From Mauremys mutica (lineage: Eukaryota; Chordata; Testudines; Geoemydidae): DNA of 64,000 bases. Positions within the stretch are counted from its first letter, which is position 1. The number at the start of each line of letters is the position of its first letter. The position numbers and the translations under genes are program-made. This document shows, in pieces, positions 21,795 through 32,965 of the stretch. The notes under the pieces were generated by a model, which saw only the letters and a list, made by a program, of their open reading frames with translations, was not told the origin of the DNA and did no database searches. The DNA is taken from NCBI RefSeq assembly GCF_020497125.1, contig NC_059084.1, positions 33,324,203 to 33,388,202 of the forward strand, read 5' to 3'.

Positions 21795-21965
21795 CCCCGG
21801 ATGCCTGGGTTCCAGCCGCACAGTGGGGAGCAGGGGCTAGTGGGATAGTGTGTGGTGGGGGGGGGTTGGGAGCCAGGACTCCTGGGTTCTATCTCTGGCT
21901 ATAGGAGGGGAGTGGGGTCTAGTGGTCACAGCAAGGGGGAGCCAGAACTCCTACTTGCCTCTATG
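21795..21965 (+). repeat. tRNA-like dispersed repeat in copy A intron 12
   Basis: Contains AGGACTCCTGGGTTC and GGTCTAGTGGTCACAGC. It lies at the same intron position as 43905-44065 in copy B, so it predates the duplication. Confidence 0.75.
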
Positions 21966-22057
21966 GCCTGTGGCAGGTCCCCTCCTATCTCTGTCCTCTT
22001 GGGGGTGGGGGTGGGGCGGGGTGCAGGAGCCAGCTGCCTGGGGAGCATTGCTGTCAC

Positions 22058-22160
22058 CTGTCTCCATCCTGTGGCTGCAGGGGGAACTGCAGCGTCTCCT
22101 TGTAGGTCTGGTCCTGGATGCGGTACTGCAGGGTGACGCCCCCACGGCAGTGTCTGGGGG
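22058..22160 (-). pseudogene. Copy A exon 12, frameshifted
   Basis: 103 nt against 104 in copy B. One base is missing in the stretch read as GTGGGGGCGTC (B has GTGGGTGGCGTC). After PPDTAVG the frame is lost. Confidence 0.88.
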
Positions 22161-22486
22161 CTGCGGGCAGAGGAAGGGGGTCAGAAGGGCAGTGTGAGGG
22201 GGGAGAAAATGCCCGAGGACCCCCAGACCCAGGTTACAGAACGAAGGGGGTAAATACACCTGATTAGCACCAGTTGTTGGGTTTCCTAGTCAGCCGAATG
22301 ACCATCATTGGGGCCAGAGTTAACACCCCCATGTGAGATCAATGGGGTTGGGTAGCACAGAGGCCCCAGCTCAATGGCCATTGTTAGGGTTAGAGTTATT
22401 GCCCAGGAGGGAGTGGAGGGTCCCTGGCTCAGTCAATGATCCCAAGCCCTGGGGGCATCCTAGAGGCGGGGGCCTCGCTCTCTCAC

Positions 22487-22651
22487 CTGGGGCTGCCCGC
22501 GGAGCTGGGCGTAGATGAGGCACCGCTGCCCAGGGAAGATCACCTCAGGGCCCCGGCCCAGCAGCGCCGCCTCCATCCCGGGGGGCAGATCCCAGCTCAG
22601 CGAGATCCCAGTCACGGCCGGCTGCAGAGCCCACTTCAGAGACTGCAGCGC
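22487..22651 (-). pseudogene. Copy A exon 11, intact
   Basis: 165 nt, encodes [20 protein letters not shown] to QLRGQPQ. One residue (W for R) differs from copy B in the part checked. Confidence 0.88.
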
Positions 22652-22684
22652 CTGGGGGAGAGACCAGCACACACAGGGTGGGGC

Positions 22685-22840
22685 CAGGACACCAGGGTCC
22701 TATCCCCAGTCTGGAAGGGCAGTTGGGACTGGTGGGTAGAGCGGGGGGCTGGGAGTCAGGACTCCTGGGTTCTCCCAGCTCTGGAAGGGAAGTGGGGTCT
22801 GGTGGATTAGAGCCGGGGGAGCCCGGCCTCCTGGGTTCTC
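22685..22840 (+). repeat. tRNA-like dispersed repeat in copy A intron 10
   Basis: Two to three partial copies, matching 47690-47812 in the same intron of copy B. Confidence 0.75.
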
Positions 22841-22842
22841 AC

Positions 22843-22957
22843 CTTGGGCTGCATGCGGTCCTGGCCTGTGATGAACTCGGCGCTGCCCCCTGCTACCCGG
22901 GCGATGCCTTTGACCAGAGCCGTGGAGGCCCCTTCCCCGATGCCGAAGGAGAAGCAC
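22843..22957 (-). pseudogene. Copy A exon 10, intact
   Basis: 115 nt. Encodes [20 protein letters not shown] and [16 protein letters not shown], the end of the vWA domain. Confidence 0.88.
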
Positions 22958-23204
22958 CTGCAGGGGGGCAGAGACAGGAGGGAGAGGGGCAGAGCTGGGG
23001 GGCTCAGCCAATGCTGGGGTGGGAGCAGCGCAGTTGGAGGGGGGCCAGTAGGGCTGAGGGAAATGGGGTGGCAGGGCAGGAAAGCAGAGCTGGGGAGATG
23101 ATGGGGCAGGGGTCCCCATTGCAGAGAGGCTGGAGATCAGGGTTGGGGGTCAGGGCTGGGGGGGCAGGGTTGGGGGGAGCTGGGGGGGCAGGTGCCCCCA
23201 TTAC

Positions 23205-23284
23205 CTGTGGGCCCCCCGGTGACGCTGCACCTCGGCAATGACGTCCTGGGTGTTCCCCACCTCCCCGTCTGTGAACACAAAGAG
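23205..23284 (-). pseudogene. Copy A exon 9, intact
   Basis: 80 nt. Encodes [20 protein letters not shown], with the last MIDAS aspartate (TDGE). Confidence 0.88.
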
Positions 23285-24384
23285 CTGGTGGGGGAGAGAC
23301 GCTGTCAGAGCCGGGGACCCCAAATCTCCCTGGAGACACCCCCTCCCCCTGGGAATGGGGGCAGCCCCCAGAGAGCCTGCCCCACTGACCCCACTCTCAG
23401 AGACCCCCAGCCCCATAAAACCCCCCAGCCCCCTTCCTCCCCTCCCAGACATCTCTCCTGCGGGGGCTGACAGACGGGGACCCATAACTTCTCCCTGTCT
23501 CTAACTGTGACCCCCAACCCTCACCTGTCACCTTTTCACCAGCCCTTGGAGACACTAACCTGCCTGACAGCTGTGGACACCTTTCTGGGACCCTCCTGAC
23601 ACCCCCACATTCCCGCCCTGCCCCTCGGCTGCAGGACGCCCCCCGAGAGCTGAGCACAGCACCCAGCGCTGCCTCCCCGCTCTACACAGAGGTACCCCCC
23701 CAGCTCCTGCCTGCCACCACCCTGCTCACACCCTCAGGGACACCAGCCCCTGGTTGGCCCCAGTCCTACTCTGAGCCCCCCCAAAAGCCCCCATCAACTG
23801 CCTCCCAGCTCCTCTCCAAGAGCCCCTCATTGCCCCCTGCCCCTCTGAGAATCTCTCCCCTAGGAAGTTCAGGAACAGCCTCCTCAAGAGAGTCGAGGGG
23901 CAGAGAATCCTTCCCAGGGGCTGGCTGGGGGGGGTCACCCCCATGCTCGGGGCTCACTGACCCCCTTGTGTGGGGTGGGGAAGAGATTTCCCTCAGCGTC
24001 AGATTGGCAGAGACTCGGGGGAGGGGGGGTTCATCCCCCTCGGCAGCCGGGGCACTTGCTGGTTTGAACTGGAGTAACTAGGGGGGCTCTGGGACCTGAC
24101 GTCTGTAACTCAGCGTTTGGGGGCGTCAGTGACTCAGCCCCAGGGGCTGGAGCTGTCACAGGGGGGTGAGGGGTTGGGGCTGACTGGGGGGGGGCAGGGG
24201 CTGTCATGGGAGGGCGAGGGGCTGGGGCCAGATGAGATGATCAGGATGGTTCTTTCTGGCCTGAAAGTCTCTGAGTTTATCCTCCCCGGCCCCATTTCCT
24301 TCTGAGAGGCCCCTCCCCCAACCTCCCTTGGCTCCCCCAGCCCCTCTCCGAGCCCACGGGACGCCCTGCTGATGCCCCCGGTAC

Positions 24385-24529
24385 CTGGCGCGGGTGCCCG
24401 TCCCGGCAGGGGCTGCGGTAAATGGCTTGTAGCGGTGCCAAGATCTCGGTGCCCCCCAGGTCAGCCTGGAGCTGCTGGACGCGCTGCAGGGACTCAGCCA
24501 TGGTCTGTTGGGTGTATGCCACGCTCTGC
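24385..24529 (-). pseudogene. Copy A exon 8, intact
   Basis: 145 nt. Encodes [18 protein letters not shown] and [10 protein letters not shown], which includes the MIDAS threonine. Confidence 0.88.
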
Positions 24530-24731
24530 CTGCGGGGGGCACCAAGGGGTCAGGACAGCTGGAGCCAGGGACACCCTGACCCCAGCTACCCCCACTGCCT
24601 GCCAGCCCTGCCCCCAGCCCAGGGACACCACAATCCCAGCCAGCCCTGCCCCCAGCCCACACGCCCTGACCCCAACCAGCCCTGCCTCCTAACCCAACCA
24701 GCCCCCTCCCTGCCCTGCCCCTTTGACTCAC

Positions 24732-24809
24732 GGGTAGAAGGAGACCCAAAGCCGTAGATGCTGAAATAACAGCCAGGGGCAAACTCTTCAACAGCTGGAC
24801 CAGGGTCTC
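24732..24809 (-). pseudogene. Copy A exon 7, frameshifted
   Basis: 78 nt against 89 in copy B: one G is lost after CCCCTGG and 10 bp are lost before the donor. The frame leaves ETLVQLLKSLPL for an unrelated reading. Confidence 0.9.
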
Positions 24810-24988
24810 CTGGGGACGGACAGAGATGGCTGGAGTCACGTCTCCTCCCTCCCCGCCCTGCTCTGCCCCATGGGCCCAGCCAGCCTGGGCTGCTCCCCCA
24901 CACCGGATCTGCCCCACTGGCCCAGATGGCCTGGGCTGCTCCCCCCGGCTCTGCCCCACCAGCCCATCTAGCACGGCCTCCTGCCAGG

Positions 24989-25095
24989 CTTACTCCAGAT
25001 GGAATTGTGCCCCACTGCGCATGCATAGAACTCGTGTCCCGCAGAATTTTTTTCCTGCAGAAAATACATTTCTGCCACAGCTCTTTCCCCTAGAT
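24989..25095. repeat. Fragment of a TACTCCTGGGGG-type element
   Basis: A truncated copy of the family at 52620 and 60263 (shares CCACTGCGCATGC). It starts exactly where homology to copy B breaks off, next to the missing exon 6. Confidence 0.65.
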
Positions 25096-25101
25096 CCCCC
25101 A

Positions 25102-26140
25102 TGTGACGTTATGAGTATAATATCTCATTGAAAGGTAACAGGGCCAGAAAGAGTTAATTATGGGTGAACCTTAAGAACTGGTTAGCAAGATATGTAAATG
25201 AATAAAGCTTTGAAATGCAAGTCTGCATTGTTAGAGGTAGAAGGGGAGATGTTTGCTCAGGTCTTGTGATGTAAGCAAACAAGTCTTGTCTATTGCTATA
25301 GTTTTAATTCAAAGATCAAAAAAAGGAATATTAACATTTATGATGACACTTGAGTGAAATAGTATTATTGTCTATGTGTCTCTTTGAAGGTTGTGGTAAC
25401 CTGTATTTGAACTGTTTAATGGATAAATTATTCTGTGCTAAGTGCCAGGATATTTGGGAGAAGGAGTTAAGCCTATTGTTTTCTCAGGCCGAAAGGCTGC
25501 TGGAAATGTATAAGAACCCTGGGACACGATCCTTCTTCATCTCAGATCTGCTTTGGGTTTCAAGAGGGGGAAACCTTAAGCCACAAGGATTGAGATCCCC
25601 AGTCAATAACTGGAGCCACCCTGAATATGGAAATTGGACTATAACCTATGGACTATTTCCAAAAGGACTTTTGGCAACTACAAGCTCACCTCTGCTACGT
25701 ATCTGAACCTCAAGAATTGAATTCAAATCTGTCTGTATATTGATCTTTTAACCAACACTCTCTCTCTTTTCTTTTTTAATAAATTTTAGCTTAGTTAATA
25801 AGAACTGGCTATAGCATGTATTTTGGGTAAGATCTAAGTTATAATTGGACCTGGGTATGTGGCTGATCCTTTGGGATTGGAAGAACCTTTTCTTTTATAT
25901 GATGAGATCAGACTTTTAGGAATCATCATCATATATCTGACAGGTGTGTCTGGACGGAGGCCTGAGGCTGGGTACTTTAAGGGAACTGTGTGGTTTGGAC
26001 TTCTAAGTGACCAGTGAGGTATTAGAGAAGCTGTTTTGTGCAGGTTGGTAAATCTAAGTATTGATTTGTCTGCCCCGTTCTGTTTGCAGTTCACCCTGAT
26101 TGAGTGACCTCAGCTGGCTCCCACGGGCAGCACCGTCACA
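25102..26140 (+). mobile_element. Solo LTR, 1039 bp, at the site of lost exon 6
   Basis: Ends TGTGACG...CGTCACA form a short inverted repeat. It is flanked by a perfect 5-bp duplication CCCCA (25097-25101 and 26141-26145). It contains TTTTTTAATAAATTTTAG (about 25774-25791), a poly(A) signal region. Together with the fragment to its left it occupies the interval where copy B has exon 6. Confidence 0.85.
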
Positions 26141-26424
26141 CCCCACCCCCCCAATCTCCAGCCCCACAGTGCCTGCCCTTCCATCCCATGTTCTTCCCCG
26201 TGCCCCCCAGATCTGCAGGGCATCCCACTGCCTGGCTCCTCCCAGGCACCCCACCCTCCTAACCCCAGTGCTCTGGACCCCCACACCGCAGAGCCCACCC
26301 CCTGATCCTGTCCCCAGTTCCCTTCACACACACTATCCCCAGCTCCTTCAATGCCCACCCCTAATCCCCATCCCACAGCCCTCCCCACCCAAGGGAAGCA
26401 GGGTGCGGGACACCCTTCGCTCAC

Positions 26425-26507
26425 CTGGCTCTGATTCAGGCAGCCCGGCCTCCAGCACCGTGCTGGGTTAGTGCGGCTCCGTGTAATACACCAGCAGCTC
26501 CACGTCC
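26425..26507 (-). pseudogene. Copy A exon 5, truncated, with a stop
   Basis: The 3' part, VELLVYYTEPH, is followed by TAA (26470-26468) where copy B has a lysine codon. The acceptor and first codons are lost in a deletion that joins the exon to sequence from deep in the neighbouring intron (homologous to about 55727 onward in B). Confidence 0.88.
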
Positions 26508-26948
26508 AGTTTGAGGGTGAAATCCCCCCCCCCCGTTTTATTCCACTGAAAATCAAGGAGAGGGAAAATCCCAGATAGTGAAGGGAACAAGGGCACATCA
26601 AACGCCCGGGATTTCACCCCCATGGGCTGGTCTCAGGCCCTCGAGATTTTCCCCAGAGAACTCAGAGATTCCCGGGATCTGTTTGTGTCACTCGTCCCTC
26701 CCCCCATCCCGGGACTTCTGGGACCCACCCTGGCTCACCCCAGAGCTCCCACCCCTCTGTAGGCCCCCACAGGACCCAGGCCCAGATGGTCCCCTGGGAC
26801 TTGCCCCCCCGAGCCTTGCCCCAAATCCCCCACAACCCTGTCCCCCACCCCTCAGGCCAGAGCCCCCCATCACTCCTGCACTCAGAGCTGCCCCCCCGCC
26901 CCTCCCAGCGGGGATGGCCAGGATCCAGTTGTCTGGGCGATCCCTTAC

Positions 26949-27073
26949 CTGGGCGCTGGTCCGGTTCCCGGCCGTGTAGCTCAGGGGCGTGAGGGAGCAG
27001 TTGGAGAGCACGCGATCGATGCCGTGGGGTGACTGCAGTGTGGCGCTCAGCCTCAGGGTGTAGGGCAGCTCCC
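26949..27073 (-). pseudogene. Copy A exon 4, 5' part lost
   Basis: Keeps [26 protein letters not shown] and the donor. The acceptor and first codons are replaced by the transposon at 27074. Confidence 0.88.
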
Positions 27074-27264
27074 CCAGGGGGTCGCGAGGTTATTACATAG
27101 GAGGTTGCGAGCTGTCAGCCTCCACCCCAAACCCTGCTTTGCCTCCAGCATTTATAATGGTGTTAAATATATAAAAAGTGTTTTTAATTTATGCGGGGGG
27201 GGGTCGCACCCAGAGGCTTGCTGTGTGAAAGGGGTCACCAGGACAAACGTTTGAGAACCGCTGC
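27074..27264. mobile_element. Truncated hAT-Charlie-like element
   Basis: Ends in GTTTGAGAACCGCTG, the Charlie-type terminus also seen at 52514. The other end is missing, cut at the exon 4 junction. Confidence 0.6.
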
Positions 27265-30200
27265 TGTAGGGCGAGAAAAGCTGCCTGCTTCAAACCTTCC
27301 TTAGCCTGGTAACAGTCAGGATGCAGAATGCGCGTTTACCTTTTATCCGTGATGTAACCAGTTCCGACCTTCGTGCCCCATAACTTGGGATCACTTACAA
27401 CCCTTCCTTCTCTAGCTACTGAACTCGCTTTAGTGTTTGATCTAAACCAGCGGGTTGGACTGGAGGGTTTGGGGAATGTGGCTGAGCCCAGCAGGGCTGG
27501 TGCAGGATCATTACCCTCGGATGGCCTGACGAACTCATCAATGAACTCGAGCTGCACAGTCTCTGGGGTGCGACGCTGGGGCTGGAGAATTTGCAGATGT
27601 TGCCCTGTGAGTGGTTCTGGCGTGGCAGGGAGAGCTTCATGCACCTCAGCTGTGTGTGGCTGTGTGTGAGCAGAGCCTGGAGGGGCCTGGTGTTCACACA
27701 GCAAAGCCGTGTAAAAGACTCCCTGGGCTGGAGGATTAAGGGGGAACAGCGATTAAGCAAGCCAGGGATGTCACAGTGGCACAGTGAGAGCAGGGTTATA
27801 TGCACAGCTTGTTGCTGAGTGACGTTTGCACTTTGAGCACGTGTGTGATGATTTTAAGTGGGCTCAAGTGTGAAAACCAGGTTCCAGTTTTGTTATTTTC
27901 TCTTCGCTTATTTCGGGAAAGGGAAATAGACACAGAAAGGTAGAAAAATGCGTGAGCCTGATGCAGTTGCCAGGTTAGTGCTGTGCAAACTGCGGGTAGC
28001 AGGAAAGAAGAAAGAATCCCAGCGAACCTTGGAACTGAAGGTCGAGGCTCACCGGCCCGTGTCGAAGGAGAAAGAAGTAACTGCGGCTACGGAAACAGCA
28101 GCACATCAGCAAGTGTTGGAGCTGAGAGGCAAAGAGGCCGAGGAGAAAGAGCGAAAACACCTGCTGGAAACAAAGGGAAATCCCAGCGTCACCAGCCGCT
28201 CCCTTTAACTCCAAGGGGACCAGCTGTGGGCCTGTATATATAGAAACTGACTGTATGGGGGAATATTTCACCTCTGCTGAAAAGCTGGGCAATGCCCATG
28301 GGATTGTAGTGGGCAAGTGAATCCTCACACTGGTAAAGCTCAGGCTGTACCCAATGCAAGGCCATTTCTGGATGCTTTGGCACAGTCTGTTCGTGGACAC
28401 TGTTTGGAAAGAGTTTCAATTGACTCCTGAGGTGTGTAGGACAAAATGTAGAGGCCATCAAAGGAATGCTGGTGCGAGTCATGGGGAGTATGTTTACAGG
28501 GTGAATGACCTGAGAAGGAAATGGGTGAAGGTGGTGCAGATTTTGGACAATTGCTAGATCTGATTGGCCAACCATGTTTCCGGAGTCTCTGGGATAATGA
28601 TGCGAAACAGTGTCTGTGGGAGGAGTCGGTGACAGAACTGGCCACTTTGGATGACATCTTTGAGCAAGTTCAGATGTCTAACAAGTCCTAGAACCTGGGG
28701 TTTAAACCTGGGGCGAAGGGGGGATCCCGTTCTCTCTCTGGAAAAAAGGAGGGTGACTGGGAGGCTGGGCACGCACCTCCCCCGAAACCATTCATCTTAT
28801 CTCCACCCCAAACCTCCTGTAAAAACAGAGGAGCACCTGCCACTGTAATTCCACTGACCACCTGAGAAACCATTGCTCTGCGCGGAGGGACAGCAAGCCC
28901 ATGTTAGTACCGCTGTGCTCAGCACAGAAACCTCGGAGGCGGCTGGAGCGTACCACAGTGGTTTTGTGGGATTTGCCTCTGCAGAACTAGACAGGTGATG
29001 TATTAAGACTCCGAATTAGTAACAGGGAACACCTGGGATGGGAAGATACAGTGCACAGATTACTGTGGATCAACAGAGTCATGCAAAAAGGTGACATGTT
29101 GCCAGGTCAAATGGCAGAGCTTTTATCAGTAGGAGGACGGAGCCAAGACTCCTGGGCCTTTAGCCAAGGTGCACACAGAATCTGATGGCTCAGAAAGTGA
29201 ATTGAAGGTGGGAACAGTGGACGATATCCCTGTCGACATGCTTGTGGGGAATGATGTTTTCTGCACAGCTGAGGTTGTTAGTGTGGCAAGCTGCCGCCGC
29301 AGGAAGGAATCCTGTGCTGGAATCCCAGAGGGAAATGGGGAAGCCCCAGAGATTGCTGCCAGCAGGCTCTCTGCTCTGCAGCAGGGGGAGAGCAGCGTGA
29401 TTCCAGACATGGGAGGGGTTGAGACCAGCTTCTGTACCACAGCAGAAGGCTACACGCCCTCTGATCCCAGGGAGCGGGAGGGAGCGTCCATAACAGAGGA
29501 CACTCTTCCAGGTGGTGACTGGCAGAGTTCTGCAGCTTAGCAAACCATAAATCTCGCTCTAGAGGGCACCAGGGAAGGGACCTTAGAGAGGATCCCAGGA
29601 AAGGAACATGGAGAGCGGATTTTTGTAGAAAATGGGCAGCCCCTGTAAGCTGCCGGCTGTGCCTGGGCAGCCTCGTGGGGAAGTAGCATTGTTAGCACGT
29701 GACTGTCCTCACGCTGGTTGCTTGGGGGGGAAAATACAGACTCAGCTCCTGTCCACTCCAGCAGCAGAGTCAGAGGGTGGACCGTGCAGCTGAGGAAAGC
29801 GGTCTCACAGCCAGCTCCTTGGGGACATGGGGTGGTGGTGGTGACAGACAGGCTCCCACTCCAGACCCTCGAGTAGATGTCCGGTTGTATTCTCCTGGCG
29901 ACCAGTCTGGACATACTTCTGGAAAGTGATGGTCTCTCTTGAAGACAGGATGTAAACTCGGCTTGGGGAAAAGGGGTCAGTGAAGACGCAACAGCCTGGC
30001 TGATGGGGCGGGGGCGGTTTCCCTCCCGATGGACAGCACCAAGGAAGCAGCTGAGAGAATACTGCTAGTTACAGAAAAGGGGGCTCGGGAAGGTCAGCCC
30101 TGAAGGCGAGGGGAACACGGTAACCCCAAGGCGGAGGGTGGGCTTCTTACAGATGCATCGCCATGGTGTTGGGACACAGCTCCAGAGGGGGCCTGCCCAT

Positions 30201-31972
30201 GTGGGGGAGCCCCTGCATCGCTGCTTCACCAGCCCCTGAGACACCCCAGCCCCAGAGACAGGGCTGGATTATTCACGGATACCGAAGGGAACCCTAAGGT
30301 GAAGAAAGAGCCAAAGGCAAAGGTTTGGTTAAAGAGTTAAATGACACAATGGGTATGACCCAAACCCACCTCAGGGACAGACTACATACAAAAAGGCGCG
30401 ATAAGTTCAAACACCCTTTTACAAGGAGAAACTTGGTGTTAATGTTTAACCCCGTTAAAAGCTACAATAGGCACAATGCTTGGAAATGATGGACGTGGTG
30501 AACAAGGACACAGATTATTTCAAGAAGCCTCAGGGTAATGCTGTTCACAGATAATGCATGCAAGCAGACTTAAAACCCATCACGGTGGAGGAGCCATGGC
30601 AAACATGATCTGCTGTGTAGAAAGGGAAACTGAGGCACACCACCTCATTGATTGGATGGCTAAATGCCAAGGTAATACTTTCCAGAATGTAAGTAATATC
30701 CACCTGGGGTAACACCAATTGAAGTGGCAGAAGTGATATCAGTGCTGCAAGAACAGAAAACGGTGTTTTCCAACACGCCAGGAAAGACATGCGCTAACTC
30801 CTGAGATTGCGAGACTGGTCCCCAAAGTGTTAAATGAGATAACCACATAGGCCTGTGCAAAGTAGTGTAAGATCAGAATTATGCTGTCAAAACTCAACCG
30901 GGCCTTAACGCACCCTGCCTTGGGGTGACTGACACGCCGACAGGTTTTTTAAGAGGGAAGCCGTGACTGTCTACACAAGAACGGTCACCACTTTTACAAG
31001 ATGACAGTAAATCTGGAGCAAAGTCTGCCTTGTGAGGTATCATTTGAAAAATCATGGTCTGCTGAATATTACCGTCCTGGTAAGAGGTGTGTATACGGCA
31101 TTATGAGAGTCTGTTCTATGTTTGTAGCTGCACCATGTTGTAAATCTGAGAAATGTCCACAGACAAGCACCTCGGCGGCTGGATGACCAACACCCAGCCA
31201 GGTGCTATGCAACCATCCCTGGCCGTTCGCCAGTGGGGAGCTGTAAACGAGAGATTTACAGTTCACCTGAAGGACAATTGCTCGGTCAGGTGTGCCCTGG
31301 AGCTGCCCAGCCACATCACCCAGCCAGGACTTTTCCAGTAAGACGCGTCAGGATATAAAAAGGGGGGAAACTGGGCCCTGGGCACCTCTCCTCCCATCCC
31401 TGCTCCTTCTTTCCTGAAAGCTTGACAGACTGAACTGGGAAGATTGGCCCCAGACTGGGAAGGACGTCCAGCCTGTGCACTCAGAACTGGGAACTGCCTG
31501 CAGCACCCGTAGGGCGAGAAAAGCTGCCTGCTCCAAGCCTTCCTTAGCCTGGTAACAGTCAGGGATGCAGAGTGCGCGTTTACCTTTTATTTGTGATATA
31601 ACCAGTTCTGACCTCCGAGCCCCATACAACCCTTCCTTCTCTAGCTACTAAACCAGCGGGTTGGACTGGAGGGTTTGGGGAATGTGTCTGAGTCCAGCAG
31701 GGCTGGTGCAGGATCGTTACCCTCAGATGGCCTGACAAACTCATCACTGAACTCGAGCTGCACAGTCTCTGGGGTGTGACGCTGGGGCTGGAGAATTTGC
31801 AGATGTTGCCCTGTGAGTGGTTCCGGCGTGGCAGGGAGAGCTTCATGCAACTCGGCTGTGTGTGGCTGTGTGTGAGCAGAGCCTGGAGGGGCCTGGCGTT
31901 CACACAGCAAAGCCGTGTAAAAGACTCCCTGGGCTGGAGGATTAAGGAGGGGAACAGCGATTCAGCAAGTCA
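27265..31972 (+). mobile_element. Degenerate LTR retrotransposon (possibly Gmr1-like), with nested sequence
   Basis: Direct repeats of about 500 and 465 bp (27265-27764 and 31508-31972) flank about 3.7 kb of decayed internal sequence. Short frames there resemble gag (a lysine/glutamate-rich segment at 27948-28208), a SCAN/capsid-like segment (28400-28557, PEVCRTKC...YRVNDLRRKW) and a protease-like segment (29169-29540, DDIPVDMLVGND). No RT or integrase core is readable. Around 30880-31500 a different LTR-like sequence with a TATA box (GGATATAAAAAGG, about 31350) seems nested. I found no target duplication. Confidence 0.65.
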
Positions 31973-32065
31973 GATTGTACCCTGGGGGTGCAGCAGGATC
32001 TGTGAAGTGGCCATGGGTCTAACTGTAGGGTGCATGGGGGGCACAGGGGGATCTCTGGGGCTCAC

Positions 32066-32275
32066 TGTGGGATGTGTAGCGGGGGTGCAGCATGTAGCGG
32101 GTGGCCTCGTCGGGTTCCAGCAGCAGCTTGCAGACATAATGCAGGGTCAGCGCCGCCTCCTCTCCGGGGGCAAGTTCCCCAGGGAGCAGCTGAAAACGTC
32201 GCCCCCGGCCCCCTCCTGCTGCAGCAAGAAGGATCTCTGCCCCCCGGCCAGCGCATCCCCGTACAGCCCCTGCGC
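32066..32275 (-). pseudogene. Copy A exon 3, frameshifted
   Basis: 210 nt against 223 in copy B: a 1-bp deletion in the GNLPPGEE region and a 12-bp deletion that removes four codons before PRYT. The donor is CACA|GTGAGC. Confidence 0.88.
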
Positions 32276-32480
32276 CTGCTGGAGAGACAGGGTCACCCCG
32301 AGATCCCCCTGCCCCCGACAGCCTTCTGGCCAGTGTGTCCCCGTACAGCTCCCATGCCTGATGGAGAGACAGGGTCACCCTGAGATCCCCCCAGACCCTC
32401 AACATCCCACCCCTGCCCCCACGGCCAGCACGTCTCTGTACAGCTCCTGCACCTGCTGGGAGAGACAGGTCACCCCGAGA
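32276..32480 (-). repeat. Tandem array of exon-3 acceptor copies (copy A)
   Basis: About two extra copies (near 32330-32370 and 32423-32466) of a roughly 90-100-bp unit. Each holds a pyrimidine tract, an AG acceptor and the first codons of exon 3 (reads WELYGDTLA or QELYRDVLA). No donor follows them. Confidence 0.85.
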
Positions 32481-32540
32481 TCCCCCCAGCCCTGACCCCT
32501 GGTACCGTCTCTCTCCCATGGGACCCTTGCCCCCTGGTAC

Positions 32541-32733
32541 CTGTTTCTTCTCTCGGAGCTGGGCCTGGATGCAGGCGCCCCCTGGAAGGCGTAGATGGCC
32601 ACCTCGGCGTCCACGGGGAACACGAACACGGCCTCCACGGGCCCCGGCTCCTCATTCCTGTAGAGCAGCTCACAGCCCACGTCCGCCATGAAGCCTCGGA
32701 TCAGCACCGTCACCGAGCCGCTGTGCAGGGGCA
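32541..32733 (-). pseudogene. Copy A exon 2, frameshifted
   Basis: 193 nt against 203 in copy B. It reads [15 protein letters not shown] and [20 protein letters not shown], then a 10-bp deletion shifts the frame within the VIT domain. Confidence 0.9.
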
Positions 32734-32904
32734 CTGGGGGGAACAGGGTCATCAGCCAATGGGCACTGGGGGGGGGTGTCAGCCACAGGCCCTGTGATCT
32801 CCATGGGTGCCGGGGGAAGGGCTACGTCAGCCACGGACCCCCCCAAAGACCCCCATGGGGCCGCCCTCTCCCTTCCAGCACCATCCCCACAGCCCTGACT
32901 CACC

Positions 32905-32965
32905 CGGCTTCTTGGAGCCGGTCAGGAGGCCGCAGCTCGTCATCTTGACTCCGGGGTCGGGGATC
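32905..32965 (-). pseudogene. Copy A exon 1 with start codon
   Basis: ATG at 32944, reads MTSCGLLTGSKKP, donor at 32904. About 21 nt of leader lie between the acceptor CACAG and the ATG. Confidence 0.85.

Larger units (their letters stand above)
13221..32965 (-). pseudogene. VWA5A-like copy A, pseudogene
   Basis: The order of exon homologies matches the intact copy B (39800-61873), but the gene cannot make a full protein. Compared with B: exon 2 has a 10-bp deletion; exon 3 has a 1-bp and a 12-bp deletion; exon 4 has lost its 5' part to a transposon; exon 5 has lost its acceptor and gained a TAA; exon 6 (the MIDAS exon) is missing; exon 7 has 1-bp and 10-bp deletions; exon 12 has a 1-bp deletion; exon 14 leaves the wrong phase; exon 15 is split by a solo LTR. 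Exons 1, 8-11, 13, 16 and 17 keep B-like lengths and splice sites. It is a duplicate, not a processed copy, because the introns are kept. A shortened transcript is still possible. Confidence 0.9.

Noticed and set aside
27948..28208. A host gene with a lysine-rich coiled coil
   Set aside because: It lies between two LTR-like direct repeats, next to SCAN/protease-like pieces, and is better explained as decayed retrotransposon gag.
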